DNA of 13,814 nt from Deltaproteobacteria bacterium (GTDB lineage Bacteria; Myxococcota_A; UBA9160; UBA4427): the NCBI GenBank assembly GCA_011051925.1, contig DRKE01000297.1:1-13814 (forward strand), read 5' to 3'. Of this stretch, positions 1 to 7,351 are shown in pieces. Numbering within the stretch: the first letter of the stretch is position 1; each line of letters starts with the position of its first letter. The notes below the pieces were generated by a model, which saw nothing but the letters and a program-made list of their open reading frames with translations, searched no databases and was not told the origin of the DNA. Made by a program: the position numbers and the translations under genes.

Positions 1-1
1 A

Positions 2-94
2 CGCATCGTCGAGGAGGCCGCCGGCACGATCGAGGTCCACAACCGCCGCGAACGGGGCGCGTGTTTCCGGATCGGCCTTCCGATCGCGAGCTGA
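2..94 (+). CDS. C-terminal end of a sensor histidine kinase (partial)
   Basis: The first 30 codons are open from the window edge to a TGA at 92-94. They read as the last part of a HATPase_c domain: IVEEAAGTIEVHNR, then ERGACFRIGLPIA. The pattern 'IVEE.GG.I.V.N....GA.F.I.LP' is the usual end of the ATP-binding domain of two-component sensor kinases, where the last strand closes the ATP lid. The sensor and dimerisation regions lie outside the window, so the signal is unknown. The gene converges on the hydrolase at 146-808, with 51 bases between the two stops. The family call rests on a short tail but the motif is characteristic. Confidence 0.65.
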   Translation, partial: RIVEEAAGTIEVHNRRERGACFRIGLPIAS

Positions 95-109
95 TCGGAA
101 GCGGGACCG

Positions 110-132
110 GACGCCGCTCGGGAACGGGCGTC
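110..132. terminator. GC-rich hairpin between convergent genes
   Basis: GACGCC (110-115) and GGCGTC (127-132) form a 6-bp stem with an 11-base loop between the stops of the kinase tail and the hydrolase. The position suits a shared terminator. There is no T-tract on either strand, so this is a candidate only. Confidence 0.3.
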
Positions 133-145
133 GGACGGCCGGCGA

Positions 146-808
146 TCAGTCAGCCGATTCGAACCAGTTCCGGATCCGATGGCCGATTCCGGCCAGTCCC
201 GTCATGAAGAAATGATCGACGCCTTCGAGGATGTCGATCTGGACGCGATCGTTTCCCGCGAAGGTCTCGCGCAGGGCCTCTTCGGGAACGGTTTCGTCGC
301 GGTCGCCGGCGATGACGAGAATCGACATCGCGCCATCCGCCAACCGGGATCCCTCGAGCATGGCCGGCGGCGGGGCGACCAGGACGAGCCTCTGGACCCC
401 TGGTTCCCCGGGTGCGACGCGCGCAGCCGCCAATGCACCCCAGGAATAGCCACAGGCGATGACCGGACCGGAAACGGATTCCCGCATGAACGCGAGGGCC
501 GCACGGTAGTCGACGTCCGCATCGTCACTCTCTCCTGACGCGATCCCCGCGCTGCCGCCGACCCCACGCCAATCGAAGCGGAGCGATACGAATCCGACGT
601 CACTCATCGCGAGCGCGATCTCCGTCGTGACCGGCGATTCCATGCTGCCCCCCATCAGGGGATGGGGCGCCGCGATGACGGCGCCTCCGCGCGCTCCGCC
701 TTCTCCCGTCTCGGGCAGCCAGAGGCCGTCCAGCGCCGCACCCGAAGGCAGATCGGGCGCCTCGGGAAGAGCGATCGTCGCGGGTCGTTCGAAGGGGCGC
801 GGACTCAT
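146..808 (-). CDS. Alpha/beta hydrolase, small dienelactone-hydrolase-like type
   Basis: This 220-aa cytoplasmic protein has the full catalytic set of a small alpha/beta hydrolase. The nucleophile elbow is GYSWGA with Ser122, the acid is in GDRDETVP (Asp171), and the histidine is in GVDHFF (His199). Upstream of the elbow, APHPLMGGSMESPV and LRFDWRGVGGSAG give the oxyanion region and the 'FD.RG.G.S.G' signature of the COG2945-type hydrolases. There is no signal peptide. The substrate cannot be read from the sequence; relatives are annotated as esterases or generic hydrolases. The gene is divergent from the NUDIX gene (86 bases between starts) and convergent with the kinase tail. No strong Shine-Dalgarno precedes the ATG at 808, but the next ATG lies inside the fold, so the start is likely right. 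Confidence 0.85.
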   Translation of the reverse strand: MSPRPFERPATIALPEAPDLPSGAALDGLWLPETGEGGARGGAVIAAPHPLMGGSMESPVTTEIALAMSDVGFVSLRFDWRGVGGSAGIASGESDDADVDYRAALAFMRESVSGPVIACGYSWGALAAARVAPGEPGVQRLVLVAPPPAMLEGSRLADGAMSILVIAGDRDETVPEEALRETFAGNDRVQIDILEGVDHFFMTGLAGIGHRIRNWFESAD

Positions 809-894
809 CCCAGGCAGCCTACCCTGCCCCGACGCCGAGTGCCGGAGCGGCCCGGACCGGAAATCGTCAGGACCCGAGGAGGAAGGACGGGAGC

Positions 895-1416
895 ATGGGT
901 GAGGAAAGAGTCCATCGCGGTGCGCGCTTCGAGCTGATCACGGAGACCGTGGAGCTGCCCAACGGGAGGCGGGTCGATCTCGATCTGGTCCGGCATCCGG
1001 GGGCCTCGGCGATCGTTCCCTTCCTCGACGCGAACCGCGTCCTGATGATCCGCCAGTATCGCTTCGCGACCGGGGGCGAGCTGCTGGAGATTCCGGCCGG
1101 CAAGCTCGATCCCGGCGAGACGCCCGAAGTCTGCGCCGCACGCGAGTTGATCGAGGAGACGGGATATCGCGCGGGTCGGCTCGAGAAGCTGGGCGCGATC
1201 TGGACCTCCCCGGGATTCACCGACGAGGTGATCCATCTCTTCGCGGCCTTCGATCTCGAGCCCGATCGCCAGGCCCTCGAACCCGATGAGATCATCGAAC
1301 TCGTCCCCATGCCCTTCGACGAGGCGCTCGAAGCGATCCGCCGGGCCGAGGTCTTCGACGGGAAATCCCTGGCCGGATTGATGCTCGCGGCCCGGCTGCT
1401 CGACGCGCGCGGGTAG
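895..1416 (+). CDS. NUDIX hydrolase, ADP-ribose pyrophosphatase-like
   Basis: A 173-aa NUDIX protein. The complete Nudix box runs from Gly69 to Tyr91 and fits G-x5-E-x7-REUxEExGU exactly (E75, R83, E84, E87, E88, G90), so the metal-binding helix is intact. The preceding strand 'VLMIRQYRFATGGELLEIPAGKL' carries the RQYR and E.PAG elements typical of ADP-ribose/ADP-sugar pyrophosphatases (NudF/YffH group). These cleave ADP-ribose to AMP and ribose 5-phosphate. The 'SPGFTDEVIHLF' segment after the box is also typical of that group. A strong purine-rich ribosome site (GAGGAGGAAGG, about 876-887) supports the ATG at 895. The gene appears monocistronic; substrate specificity is inferred from family resemblance only. 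Confidence 0.88.
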   Translation: MGEERVHRGARFELITETVELPNGRRVDLDLVRHPGASAIVPFLDANRVLMIRQYRFATGGELLEIPAGKLDPGETPEVCAARELIEETGYRAGRLEKLGAIWTSPGFTDEVIHLFAAFDLEPDRQALEPDEIIELVPMPFDEALEAIRRAEVFDGKSLAGLMLAARLLDARG

Positions 1417-1435
1417 AGGCGACGCTTGCCGCCCC

Positions 1436-1466
1436 GGCGACCGCCGCGAAATCGCAGCCGGTCGCC
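1436..1466 (+). terminator. 8-bp-stem hairpin after the NUDIX gene
   Basis: GGCGACCG (1436-1443) pairs perfectly with CGGTCGCC (1459-1466) across a 15-base loop, starting 20 bases after the NUDIX stop. T-rich patches follow only about 20-30 bases later (GCTTTCG, TTGCTTTTC), so it may be a weak or factor-assisted terminator. Confidence 0.35.
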
Positions 1467-1582
1467 CGATCCGATCGCTTTCGTCTGCCCGTTGCTTTTC
1501 TTGGCCCCTCGGGGATCCTGCCTGGCGGACCGCGACCGGGCGGAACCCCGCGGAATTCCGATGCAATCCCGAAGGGCCTTCG

Positions 1583-1611
1583 TTGACCCGGGATTCAACG
1601 ATCCTTACTCT
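1583..1611 (+). promoter_or_regulatory. Possible sigma70-type promoter for the rhomboid operon
   Basis: TTGACC (1583-1588, five of six to the -35 consensus) is followed after exactly 17 bases by TACTCT (1606-1611, three of six to the -10 consensus). Transcription would start near 1618, about 140 bases before the chosen rhomboid start. The -10 is weak, so confidence is low. Confidence 0.3.
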
Positions 1612-1760
1612 CTGGCGGTCCTGCGGGAGGACGCGCCCGTCCCGCCGACACCAATTCCGGGGCAGCGGTTTCCTACTCTATTCCAGCTTGACGATCCTGG
1701 GTGATCCGTCGCGCTCCGAGTGGAAGCGTGTCCGACCCCGAATCGAACGGAGTGTCGACA

Positions 1761-2552
1761 TTGTACGGACGCGGCGGCGCGCAAATGAGCTTCGGCCCCC
1801 CCCAGACGCCCGAGATCATCAAGAACCTGATGATCGCGAATGGCCTGGTCTACATCGCACAGTTGATGGGCCCCTCCCTGGGCTTCAACGTCACGGCCTT
1901 CGGCGTGGTCCAGCCGGCCGCCGTATGGGGCGACTTCCAGCTCTGGCGGATCTTCACCTACATGTGGCTGCACAGTCCGGGCTCGATCCTCCACATCGCG
2001 ATGAACATGTTCATGCTCTGGATGTTCGGTTCGCCCGTGGCCCTGCTCTGGGGGGACAAGCGTTTTCTCCGCTACTACCTGGTCTGCGGCGTGGGCGCCG
2101 GCTTCATCATCGCCACCCTGCCCTTTCTCGTCGGCATGCTGGGGATCGGATCGCCCGCCAGTGTCGTCTACGGAAATACCCTCGGCGCCTCGGGTGCCGT
2201 CATGGGCGTCCTGCTCGCCTATTCCTTCATCTGGCCGGATCGTACGATCATGCTGCTCTTTCCGCCGATCCCGATGAAGGCGATCTACCTGATTCCGCTG
2301 ATCTTCGTGCTCGAGTGGATGTCGAGTGGATCGAGCAACGTCAGCCATGTCGGCCACCTCGCGGGCGTCCTGATCGGCTGGATCTATCTCGTGAACGAAG
2401 GCCGGACCCCGGGCGCTCCGACCCTGCAATCCCTGCTGCTGAAATGGCGACGGTATCGCATGCGTCAGAAGATCCGCGCCGTCCATCACGAGGACCGACG
2501 CGAACGCTGGCGGAAGAACCCCAAGGACGACGATCCGAGGCGCTTCCATTGA
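1761..2552 (+). CDS. Rhomboid family intramembrane serine protease
   Basis: This 263-aa polytopic membrane protein has the rhomboid core. The oxyanion/His-Asn region is 'HIAMNMFMLWMFG' (Asn82), the catalytic serine is in GASGAVMG (Ser145), and the partner histidine is in 'SHVGHLAG' (His199). About six hydrophobic segments lie between residues 20 and 215. They are followed by a basic, charged cytoplasmic tail. Such enzymes cleave transmembrane helices of substrate proteins in the inner membrane. I chose TTG 1761 because GGAG (1749-1752) sits 8 bases before it and the protein then begins 'MYGRGGAQMSFGPPQTP', a common start for bacterial rhomboids. GTG 1701 (283 aa) and ATG 1785 are alternatives. 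The DUF4097-like gene follows after 31 bases, so the two are probably one transcript. Confidence 0.88.
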   Translation: MYGRGGAQMSFGPPQTPEIIKNLMIANGLVYIAQLMGPSLGFNVTAFGVVQPAAVWGDFQLWRIFTYMWLHSPGSILHIAMNMFMLWMFGSPVALLWGDKRFLRYYLVCGVGAGFIIATLPFLVGMLGIGSPASVVYGNTLGASGAVMGVLLAYSFIWPDRTIMLLFPPIPMKAIYLIPLIFVLEWMSSGSSNVSHVGHLAGVLIGWIYLVNEGRTPGAPTLQSLLLKWRRYRMRQKIRAVHHEDRRERWRKNPKDDDPRRFH

Positions 2553-2583
2553 GTCATTCCCCCCCACTCAAAGGAACCTCTCC

Positions 2584-3492
2584 ATGAAGTTCCCCCGTAG
2601 AGACGACCCGAAAGGAATCCTCGACGGAAACCCGGATCCGACGGCTGGACCCGGCTTCGGTGGCCTGCTGCGCAGTTTCTTCTCGAAGATGCCCTGGGCC
2701 GAGCATGCGACCGACGAGGAATGTCTCGTCGTTCCGACCCCGCCCGGCCGCGCCATCCACCTCTACAACGCCAACGGCAGGACCCGGATCATCGGCGAGG
2801 ACCGCGAAGACATCGAGATCCGCATCCGGAAGAGCGTCCGGGCCGACTGTCCGGATCTCGCCGCGAAACTCCTCGACTCGATCCGGCTCCAGAGTTCGAG
2901 CTCGGCCGACACCCTCGAAATCGAGGTCCAGATCCCGCGAAAATGCTCGCGTCATGCGGTGGCCCACATCGAACTCCGGGTCCCGGTCGACACCCGGGTT
3001 TCCCTCGGCTCGACGAACGGCAAGATCTGCGTCGAGGGACTCGAGCGTTCCGTCCGTGCGCGTTCGAGCAACGGTTCCGTCTCGATCCGCGAGATCACGG
3101 GCGACGTCGAGGTCATGACGGCCAACGCCAAGGTGACCTGTCGCTGCACGCGAGGGCATCTGCGCGCCCGCTCGAGCAACGGAAAGATCGAGATCGAAGG
3201 CCACGAGGGCTCGATCGAGGCCTCGACCTCGAACGGAATCATCCGGGCTTCCGTCGACGAACTCGGGGAGGTCGGCGTCTCGCTCGTCACGAGCAATGGA
3301 CGGATCGTCCTCGACCTGCCCGAAAAGCCCGACGTCGACGTCGACATCCGCGTCGAGAACGGACATATCCGCAACGATCTCGAATTGACGGACGTCGTGA
3401 CCGACCCGAATGGCCGCGTCCGGGGTCGCATCGGTCGGGGTGGCATCCCGATCCGGCTTCGGACCTCGAACGGAACCGTCTCGCTTCGCTAG
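2584..3492 (+). CDS. DUF4097-like beta-repeat protein
   Basis: This 302-aa protein consists, from about residue 60 on, of repeated short beta strands marked by an 'SNG' turn: NANGRTRI, STNGKICV, SSNGSVSI, SSNGKIEI, TSNGIIRA, TSNGRIVL, VENGHIRN and TSNGTVSL. This spacing of about 20 residues per turn is the pattern of DUF4097/DUF4098 proteins, predicted to fold as a right-handed beta solenoid. No biochemical activity is established for the family. Unlike many relatives it shows no clear signal peptide or membrane anchor: residues 1-50 are charged and Gly/Pro-rich. The start ATG 2584 has AAAGGA at 2570-2575, a good ribosome site. It lies 31 bases after the rhomboid gene, which suggests co-expression. 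The function is unknown; a scaffold or envelope-stress role is possible. Confidence 0.75.
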   Translation: MKFPRRDDPKGILDGNPDPTAGPGFGGLLRSFFSKMPWAEHATDEECLVVPTPPGRAIHLYNANGRTRIIGEDREDIEIRIRKSVRADCPDLAAKLLDSIRLQSSSSADTLEIEVQIPRKCSRHAVAHIELRVPVDTRVSLGSTNGKICVEGLERSVRARSSNGSVSIREITGDVEVMTANAKVTCRCTRGHLRARSSNGKIEIEGHEGSIEASTSNGIIRASVDELGEVGVSLVTSNGRIVLDLPEKPDVDVDIRVENGHIRNDLELTDVVTDPNGRVRGRIGRGGIPIRLRTSNGTVSLR

Positions 3493-3544
3493 AGACCGCC
3501 TCGTCGACCCCTCGGTCGCGATCCAGAACGCGCCGCGCGCCTTG

Positions 3545-3558
3545 CCCGCTCGAGCGGG
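3545..3558. terminator. Perfect 14-bp palindrome between convergent genes
   Basis: CCCGCTCGAGCGGG is a perfect palindrome that can form a 5-bp stem with a TCGA loop. It lies between the stops of the DUF4097-like gene (3492) and the secreted Cys-rich gene (3606). An alternative pairing uses GCCCGC (3544-3549) with GCGGGC about 20 bases downstream. The position fits a bidirectional terminator; there is no T-tract. Confidence 0.35.
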
Positions 3559-3605
3559 ATCATCGCGGGCACACACGCGGGCAGAGTCGGAATCGAGTGT
3601 CCGGA

Positions 3606-4061
3606 TCAGAACAAGAAACGGGACGGCTCGATCCGCGGAGTCATCGCGCCCGATCCACCTCGGACGCCCTGCGGATCACAGTAGGCGAGCTCCGCCTCGA
3701 AACGCCGCTGCGCATCCCACGGGACCTGCGTGCCGGAACGTCTCCCGGAGCAGTCCCGGTCGAAACGCGCCTGCAGGCGCGCGTACTCGCGCGCCTCCTC
3801 CTTCCCGAACAGGATCGGACAGAGGATCGGCGAATCGAGACAGAGCAGGTCCCGGTCGCAATCCGTCGCGCGGTGGCCGAGGTCGCGGATCTCCCGAGCC
3901 AGGACATCACAACTCGTCTCGTGCAGGCGCAGATCGATGGATCCGGGACGGACCTCGGGAAACGGCACTTCGATCGCCGAAACCAGCGTCGAAGCGGTGA
4001 GCAGGCAGAGCATGGTCAACAGGAGCGCGACCGGAAGAAACGCGAGCAATCGGAATCCCAT
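3606..4061 (-). CDS. Small secreted cysteine-rich protein, unknown function
   Basis: A 151-aa protein with a clear signal peptide: a short basic start (MGFR), a hydrophobic core at residues 5-27, and a likely signal peptidase I site VSA|IE after residue 29. The mature part has six cysteines (51, 68, 74, 81, 104, 128), an even number that suggests three disulfides in the periplasm or outside the cell. The middle is rich in charged Arg/Asp/Glu. GAGGT lies about 6 bases before the ATG on the minus strand, which supports the start. I do not recognise the family. It converges on the DUF4097-like gene and lies downstream of the LysR/membrane-protein pair, with a candidate terminator between them, so it is probably transcribed alone. 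Confidence 0.65.
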   Translation of the reverse strand: MGFRLLAFLPVALLLTMLCLLTASTLVSAIEVPFPEVRPGSIDLRLHETSCDVLAREIRDLGHRATDCDRDLLCLDSPILCPILFGKEEAREYARLQARFDRDCSGRRSGTQVPWDAQRRFEAELAYCDPQGVRGGSGAMTPRIEPSRFLF

Positions 4062-4189
4062 GGGTTACCTCGCCGGTACTCGTTCGTTTCCCCCAGCATA
4101 ACATGGAACGACACGGCCGATGCGTTCCCGAGGAGGAACCATGGGAACTGACGAGCGCTCAGCTGAGGTCGCGTGAGATCCTCTCCGGA

Positions 4190-4211
4190 AACGCCCACGC
4201 GCGGAGGCGTT
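4190..4211 (-). terminator. Candidate terminator after the small membrane protein gene
   Basis: AACGCC (4190-4195) and GGCGTT (4206-4211) form a 6-bp stem with a 10-base loop. Read on the minus strand, the second arm runs into TTTCC. It begins 12 bases beyond the stop of the 89-aa gene, so it fits as the end of the lysR transcript. The T-run is short. Confidence 0.4.
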
Positions 4212-4223
4212 CGAGGAAACGAC

Positions 4224-4493
4224 TCAATCGCCCGATTCGTCGTGGCGCTGTTCGTGTCGCCAGACCAGGTAGGCCGCGATGAGGACGGGGATCGTGAGCA
4301 CGAAGCAGACGATGGCCAGACCCGGACCGAACGCGCCCGGCGGCATGAAATAATGCGAAGCCGCGATTTCGAGCGTGACGAAGAACGCGAAATAGGCGGC
4401 GACGGCCCACGGTTTCTTCCAGCCGCGAAAGCGCAGGACGAAAAGCGACGTGAGCAGAAGCGCGAACGCGAGGCCATTCAGTTCCGATTCCAC
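4224..4493 (-). CDS. Small three-helix membrane protein, hypothetical
   Basis: An 89-aa protein with three predicted membrane helices: about residues 5-20 (LAFALLLTSLFVL), 28-48 (PWAVAAYFAFFVTLEIAA) and 56-77 (GPGLAIVCFVLTIPVLIAAY). The tail is polar and His/Arg-rich (WRHEQRHDESGD). I do not recognise a named family. The start is GTG at 4493, with GGGGAGG four bases before it. The start lies inside the last codons of the LysR gene (16-base overlap), so translation is probably coupled and the two share a transcript. The pairing suggests a membrane partner of the regulon, but no function can be assigned. Confidence 0.7.
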   Translation of the reverse strand: MESELNGLAFALLLTSLFVLRFRGWKKPWAVAAYFAFFVTLEIAASHYFMPPGAFGPGLAIVCFVLTIPVLIAAYLVWRHEQRHDESGD

Positions 4494-5416
4494 GACGCCT
4501 CCCCGTTCGCATCGGCGAGCTCGCCGGCAACCGTGATGATCTCGTCGATCAGCAGCTGCGTCGAGGGCGATCGTGTTCGCTGGCGAACGAGATGGATGCC
4601 GTCGTTCGTGCGCATCGACGGCGGTGTCTCGCGATGGACGAGGCGACCGTCGCGACAGGCGGCGAGGCCCAGGGAACGTGGGACCATCGTGATCGCACGT
4701 CCGGCACGAGCGAGCTCGAGACAGGCCGCCGTGGTTTCGAGGCGGTAGAAGGGAAAGCGGCCTTCCGCGAGGGCCTGATCGAAAGGGCGTGGCAGGTCGC
4801 GTGCCCGGATCGGCGCCGGCGTGGGCATCGCCCAGGGCGAAGCGGCGAGTTCGTGCATGTCGACCTCCGCCTGCGCGAAGGGATGGTCGGTCGACAGCAC
4901 GACGACCAGGGGTTCCGAGGGAAGCGGGATGACCTCGATCTCCTGGGCCGCCGGCGAATCCTCGTATTTGCTCATGTCGCAGACGACGAATTCGAGCTCG
5001 CGCCCGAGCAGCGACGTCAGCAGATCCCGGGCCGTTCCCGCGACGACGCTGACCTGGACGCCATGATGCTGATCCGACAACGAACGGATCGATTCGGTCA
5101 GCAGCGGCTGCGCGGGATAGGGCCCCGTACCGACCCGGACGTGGCCGGTCGTGCCCCCCCGCAATCGCCCCGCCTCCTCTTCGAAGGCGAGGACGGAGTC
5201 GATCACGTCCCTCGCACGACCGATCAGACCCTCGGCTGCGGCGGTGGGTTCGACGGCGTGGGTCGAGCGGTCGAAGAGGCGCTGACCGAGATCGGATTCG
5301 AGCTTCTGGAGGCTCCGGCTCAGCGCCGATTGGGTCACACCGTGTTCCCGGGCCGCTGCGATGAAGCTCCGGAGCCGGTACAGCGCCTCGAAATGCCGCA
5401 GTTGTCGGAGCTGCAT
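4478..5416 (-). CDS. LysR-family transcriptional regulator
   Basis: This 312-aa protein is a standard-length LysR regulator. The N-terminal winged helix-turn-helix spans residues 3-62, with 'SFIAAAREHGVTQSALSRSL' as the helix-turn-helix followed by 'KLESDLGQRLFDRS', the family hallmark. A linker helix leads to a two-lobed substrate-binding domain from about residue 90 ('GHVRVGTGPYP') to 295. The inducer cannot be read from the sequence. The gene is divergent from the GlpD-like operon with only about 58 bases between start codons. This is the classical arrangement in which a LysR protein controls its neighbour and itself, so a lipid-glycerol metabolite is a reasonable guess for the inducer. 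The small membrane-protein gene overlaps its 3' end. No clear Shine-Dalgarno precedes the ATG at 5416. Confidence 0.9.
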   Translation of the reverse strand: MQLRQLRHFEALYRLRSFIAAAREHGVTQSALSRSLQKLESDLGQRLFDRSTHAVEPTAAAEGLIGRARDVIDSVLAFEEEAGRLRGGTTGHVRVGTGPYPAQPLLTESIRSLSDQHHGVQVSVVAGTARDLLTSLLGRELEFVVCDMSKYEDSPAAQEIEVIPLPSEPLVVVLSTDHPFAQAEVDMHELAASPWAMPTPAPIRARDLPRPFDQALAEGRFPFYRLETTAACLELARAGRAITMVPRSLGLAACRDGRLVHRETPPSMRTNDGIHLVRQRTRSPSTQLLIDEIITVAGELADANGEASWNRN

Positions 5417-5422
5417 CCGGTC

Positions 5423-5445
5423 ATCATATCATGATCAAGTCTCAT
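5423..5445. promoter_or_regulatory. Candidate LysR operator between lysR-type gene and glpD
   Basis: The short divergent intergenic region holds two overlapping inverted repeats. ATCAT-N3-ATGAT spans 5423-5435. ATGA-N7-TCAT spans 5431-5445 and contains T-N11-A (T5432 to A5444), the known LysR-box shape. Its position upstream of both divergent genes fits control of both. By-eye evidence only. Confidence 0.4.
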
Positions 5446-5474
5446 CACCATGGCACTTTACTTGAGTGTATTGT

Positions 5475-7205
5475 ATGTCCGTCATGACCCGCGCCAGCCA
5501 GCCCCTCCCCCGGAACGTCCCGGCCCGACAAGGCCCGTCCAGCCGGCGATCCCGACGGCCCGGCGACCTCGATTTCCGCGATCGCGCTCGCGCCTTCCGC
5601 GACCTCGAGCAGGAGACCCACGACCTGATCGTGATCGGAGGCGGCATCACCGGAGCCGGACTCGCTCGGGCGGCCGCCGCGCGTGGCCTCCGCGTGGCGC
5701 TTCTCGAAGCCCGGGACCTCGCCTCCGGAACGAGCAGCCGCAGCTCCAAGATGATCCATGGCGGGCTGCGCTACCTCGCGCAGGGAGATGTCGCGCTCGT
5801 CCGCGAAGCCGCCACCGAACGCCAGATCCTGCGGCGGATCGCCCCTCATCTGACCCGCTTCATGCCCTTTCTCCTGCCGACGCGCTCGACCACCGGCATG
5901 GCGAGATTCCGCGCCGCGATGTGGGCCTTCGAGAAACTCGGAAAGATTCCGCCCGACGAACGCCATGAAGTCTGGAGCGCGGCGGAGCTCGCGGAACGGG
6001 AACCCCTGGCCGCGATCCAGGGCAGTCACGGTGCCGTCGTCTACTTCGAGTTCCTGACCGACGATGCCCGCCTCACCCTCGCCAACGCGCGCAGCGCCGC
6101 GGGGGATGGCGCCCGGATCCTCACGTACGCACCCGTCACGTCGATTGAACTCGAAAACGGACGGGCCGTCGGAGTCCATTGCGAAAGCGTCCTCGAGGGC
6201 GAAAGCCTCGGCGCCTTCGTTCGCGGAAGCGTCATCGTGAACGCTGCCGGCCCCTGGGTCGACGCGATTCGCGCGCTCGAATCGGCCGACGAGACACCCC
6301 GACTCGCGCTGACCCGGGGCATCCATCTGGTCCTGCCCCGGGAACGCCTTCCGATCTCCCGGACCGTCCTGATGAACGCGATCGACAAGCGTCCGGTCTT
6401 CGCCGTTCCACGCGGCGAAGTGGTCTATCTCGGAACGACCGACACGTTTCATGACGCCCGCGAATACTGGCCCGCGATCGAGACCGCAGACGTGGACTAC
6501 CTGCTGGAGGCCGCTTCGAGGTCCTTCCGAACGGACCCGATCACGCCTGCCGACATCGTTTCCTCATGGACGGGCCTGCGGCCACTCGTTTCCCAGAAGG
6601 GCAAGAGCCCCTCCGAGATCTCCCGACGTGACGAGGTCTGGACGGGACCGGGGGGCATTCTTTCGATTGCCGGCGGAAAACTCACCGCCTATCGCCGGAT
6701 GGTCGAACGCGTGACGGACACGGTCGTCGAGCGGATCGAGAACGAGCAGGGACGAGGCGCCTTCGCGCCAGCCGGCGAGGAACGTCCGCTCGTCGGCGGA
6801 GACCTCCCGGCTCTGCCCGTGGACGACGAGGCCCGGTCGGGCCATCGGCAGCCGGATCGACTCGCCGAACTCTACGGTTCGGAAGCGGCCGAGGTGGCCG
6901 CCGACGGAGGGGATCTCCGGGCCGAGGTCCGCCAGGCCGTGCGACGGGAAGGCGTGCTCCGCCTCGAGGATTATTGGATCCGACGGTCGGCACGGGCCTT
7001 CTTCGATGTCGATGCGGGCCTTTCCAAGCTCGAGGAAGCGGCCGACGAGATGGCCCGGGAGCTCGCCTGGAGCGAGACCCGGCGTCGAACCGAGATCGAG
7101 GCCTGTCGACGCCGCCATGAAAGCAATAACGTCTTGTTCGAACGGGCACGGAAGGCGGCCCGCCATGAAAGCGCCGCTTCCCCTCGCCAGGACGAGGCCT
7201 CTTGA
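5475..7205 (+). CDS. glpD: Aerobic glycerol-3-phosphate dehydrogenase, GlpD-like flavoprotein
   Basis: A 576-aa FAD-dependent dehydrogenase expected to oxidise sn-glycerol 3-phosphate to dihydroxyacetone phosphate and pass electrons to quinone at the inner membrane. The dinucleotide-binding fold begins at about residue 50 (DLIVIGGGITGAG) and continues into 'SGTSSRSSKMIHGGLRYL', the GlpD signature. Further family blocks are the DDARL segment, 'TRGIHLVLPR', GTTDT, 'SWTGLRPLV' and 'GILSIAGGKLTAYR'. They are followed by the alpha-helical C-terminal domain (EVRQAVRREG, RSARAFFDVD). About 45 residues rich in Arg, Pro and Ser precede the FAD motif, more than usual. GTG 5466, ATG 5475 and ATG 5484 are all possible starts and none has a strong ribosome site; TGAG 8 bases before 5475 decided my choice. 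First gene of a three-gene operon divergent from the LysR gene. Confidence 0.88.
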   Translation: MSVMTRASQPLPRNVPARQGPSSRRSRRPGDLDFRDRARAFRDLEQETHDLIVIGGGITGAGLARAAAARGLRVALLEARDLASGTSSRSSKMIHGGLRYLAQGDVALVREAATERQILRRIAPHLTRFMPFLLPTRSTTGMARFRAAMWAFEKLGKIPPDERHEVWSAAELAEREPLAAIQGSHGAVVYFEFLTDDARLTLANARSAAGDGARILTYAPVTSIELENGRAVGVHCESVLEGESLGAFVRGSVIVNAAGPWVDAIRALESADETPRLALTRGIHLVLPRERLPISRTVLMNAIDKRPVFAVPRGEVVYLGTTDTFHDAREYWPAIETADVDYLLEAASRSFRTDPITPADIVSSWTGLRPLVSQKGKSPSEISRRDEVWTGPGGILSIAGGKLTAYRRMVERVTDTVVERIENEQGRGAFAPAGEERPLVGGDLPALPVDDEARSGHRQPDRLAELYGSEAAEVAADGGDLRAEVRQAVRREGVLRLEDYWIRRSARAFFDVDAGLSKLEEAADEMARELAWSETRRRTEIEACRRRHESNNVLFERARKAARHESAASPRQDEAS

Positions 7206-7234
7206 CCACTCGCGCGGATCGCGCGGCGTGACAC

Positions 7235-7251
7235 GCGCCCCGACCGGGCGC
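7235..7251 (+). terminator. GC-rich hairpin between glpD and the AGPS-like gene
   Basis: GCGCCC (7235-7240) and GGGCGC (7246-7251) pair around a 5-base loop in the 146-base gap after the GlpD-like gene. There is no T-tract. It may act as a processing or attenuation point within the operon rather than a full terminator. Confidence 0.25.
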
Positions 7252-7351
7252 CCGGACAAGATGCCTCGACGGGGTCTTCCGGTCGCGTCTCATCGATTCG
7301 AAGCAGGGGCCAGCAGCGCTCGAGCGAAAGCCGGACAAGGAGCAGACGACG

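Larger units (their letters stand above)
1417..1760. other. Intergenic stretch of 344 bases, no supported gene
   Basis: Between the NUDIX stop and the chosen rhomboid start I see no credible gene. The short reading frames here are rich in Arg/Pro/Ser, as expected from random GC-rich DNA, and resemble no family. The stretch holds a hairpin just after the NUDIX gene and a sigma70-like promoter before the rhomboid gene, listed separately. Confidence 0.5.

Noticed and set aside
1426..1704. Small plus-strand frame before the rhomboid gene
   Set aside because: Arg/Pro-rich, no ribosome site, no recognisable motif, and it overlaps a candidate hairpin and promoter.
2990..3492. Tandem DNA repeat in the DUF4097-like gene
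   Set aside because: The periodicity is at protein level (SNG turns); the DNA units differ too much to be a tandem repeat array.
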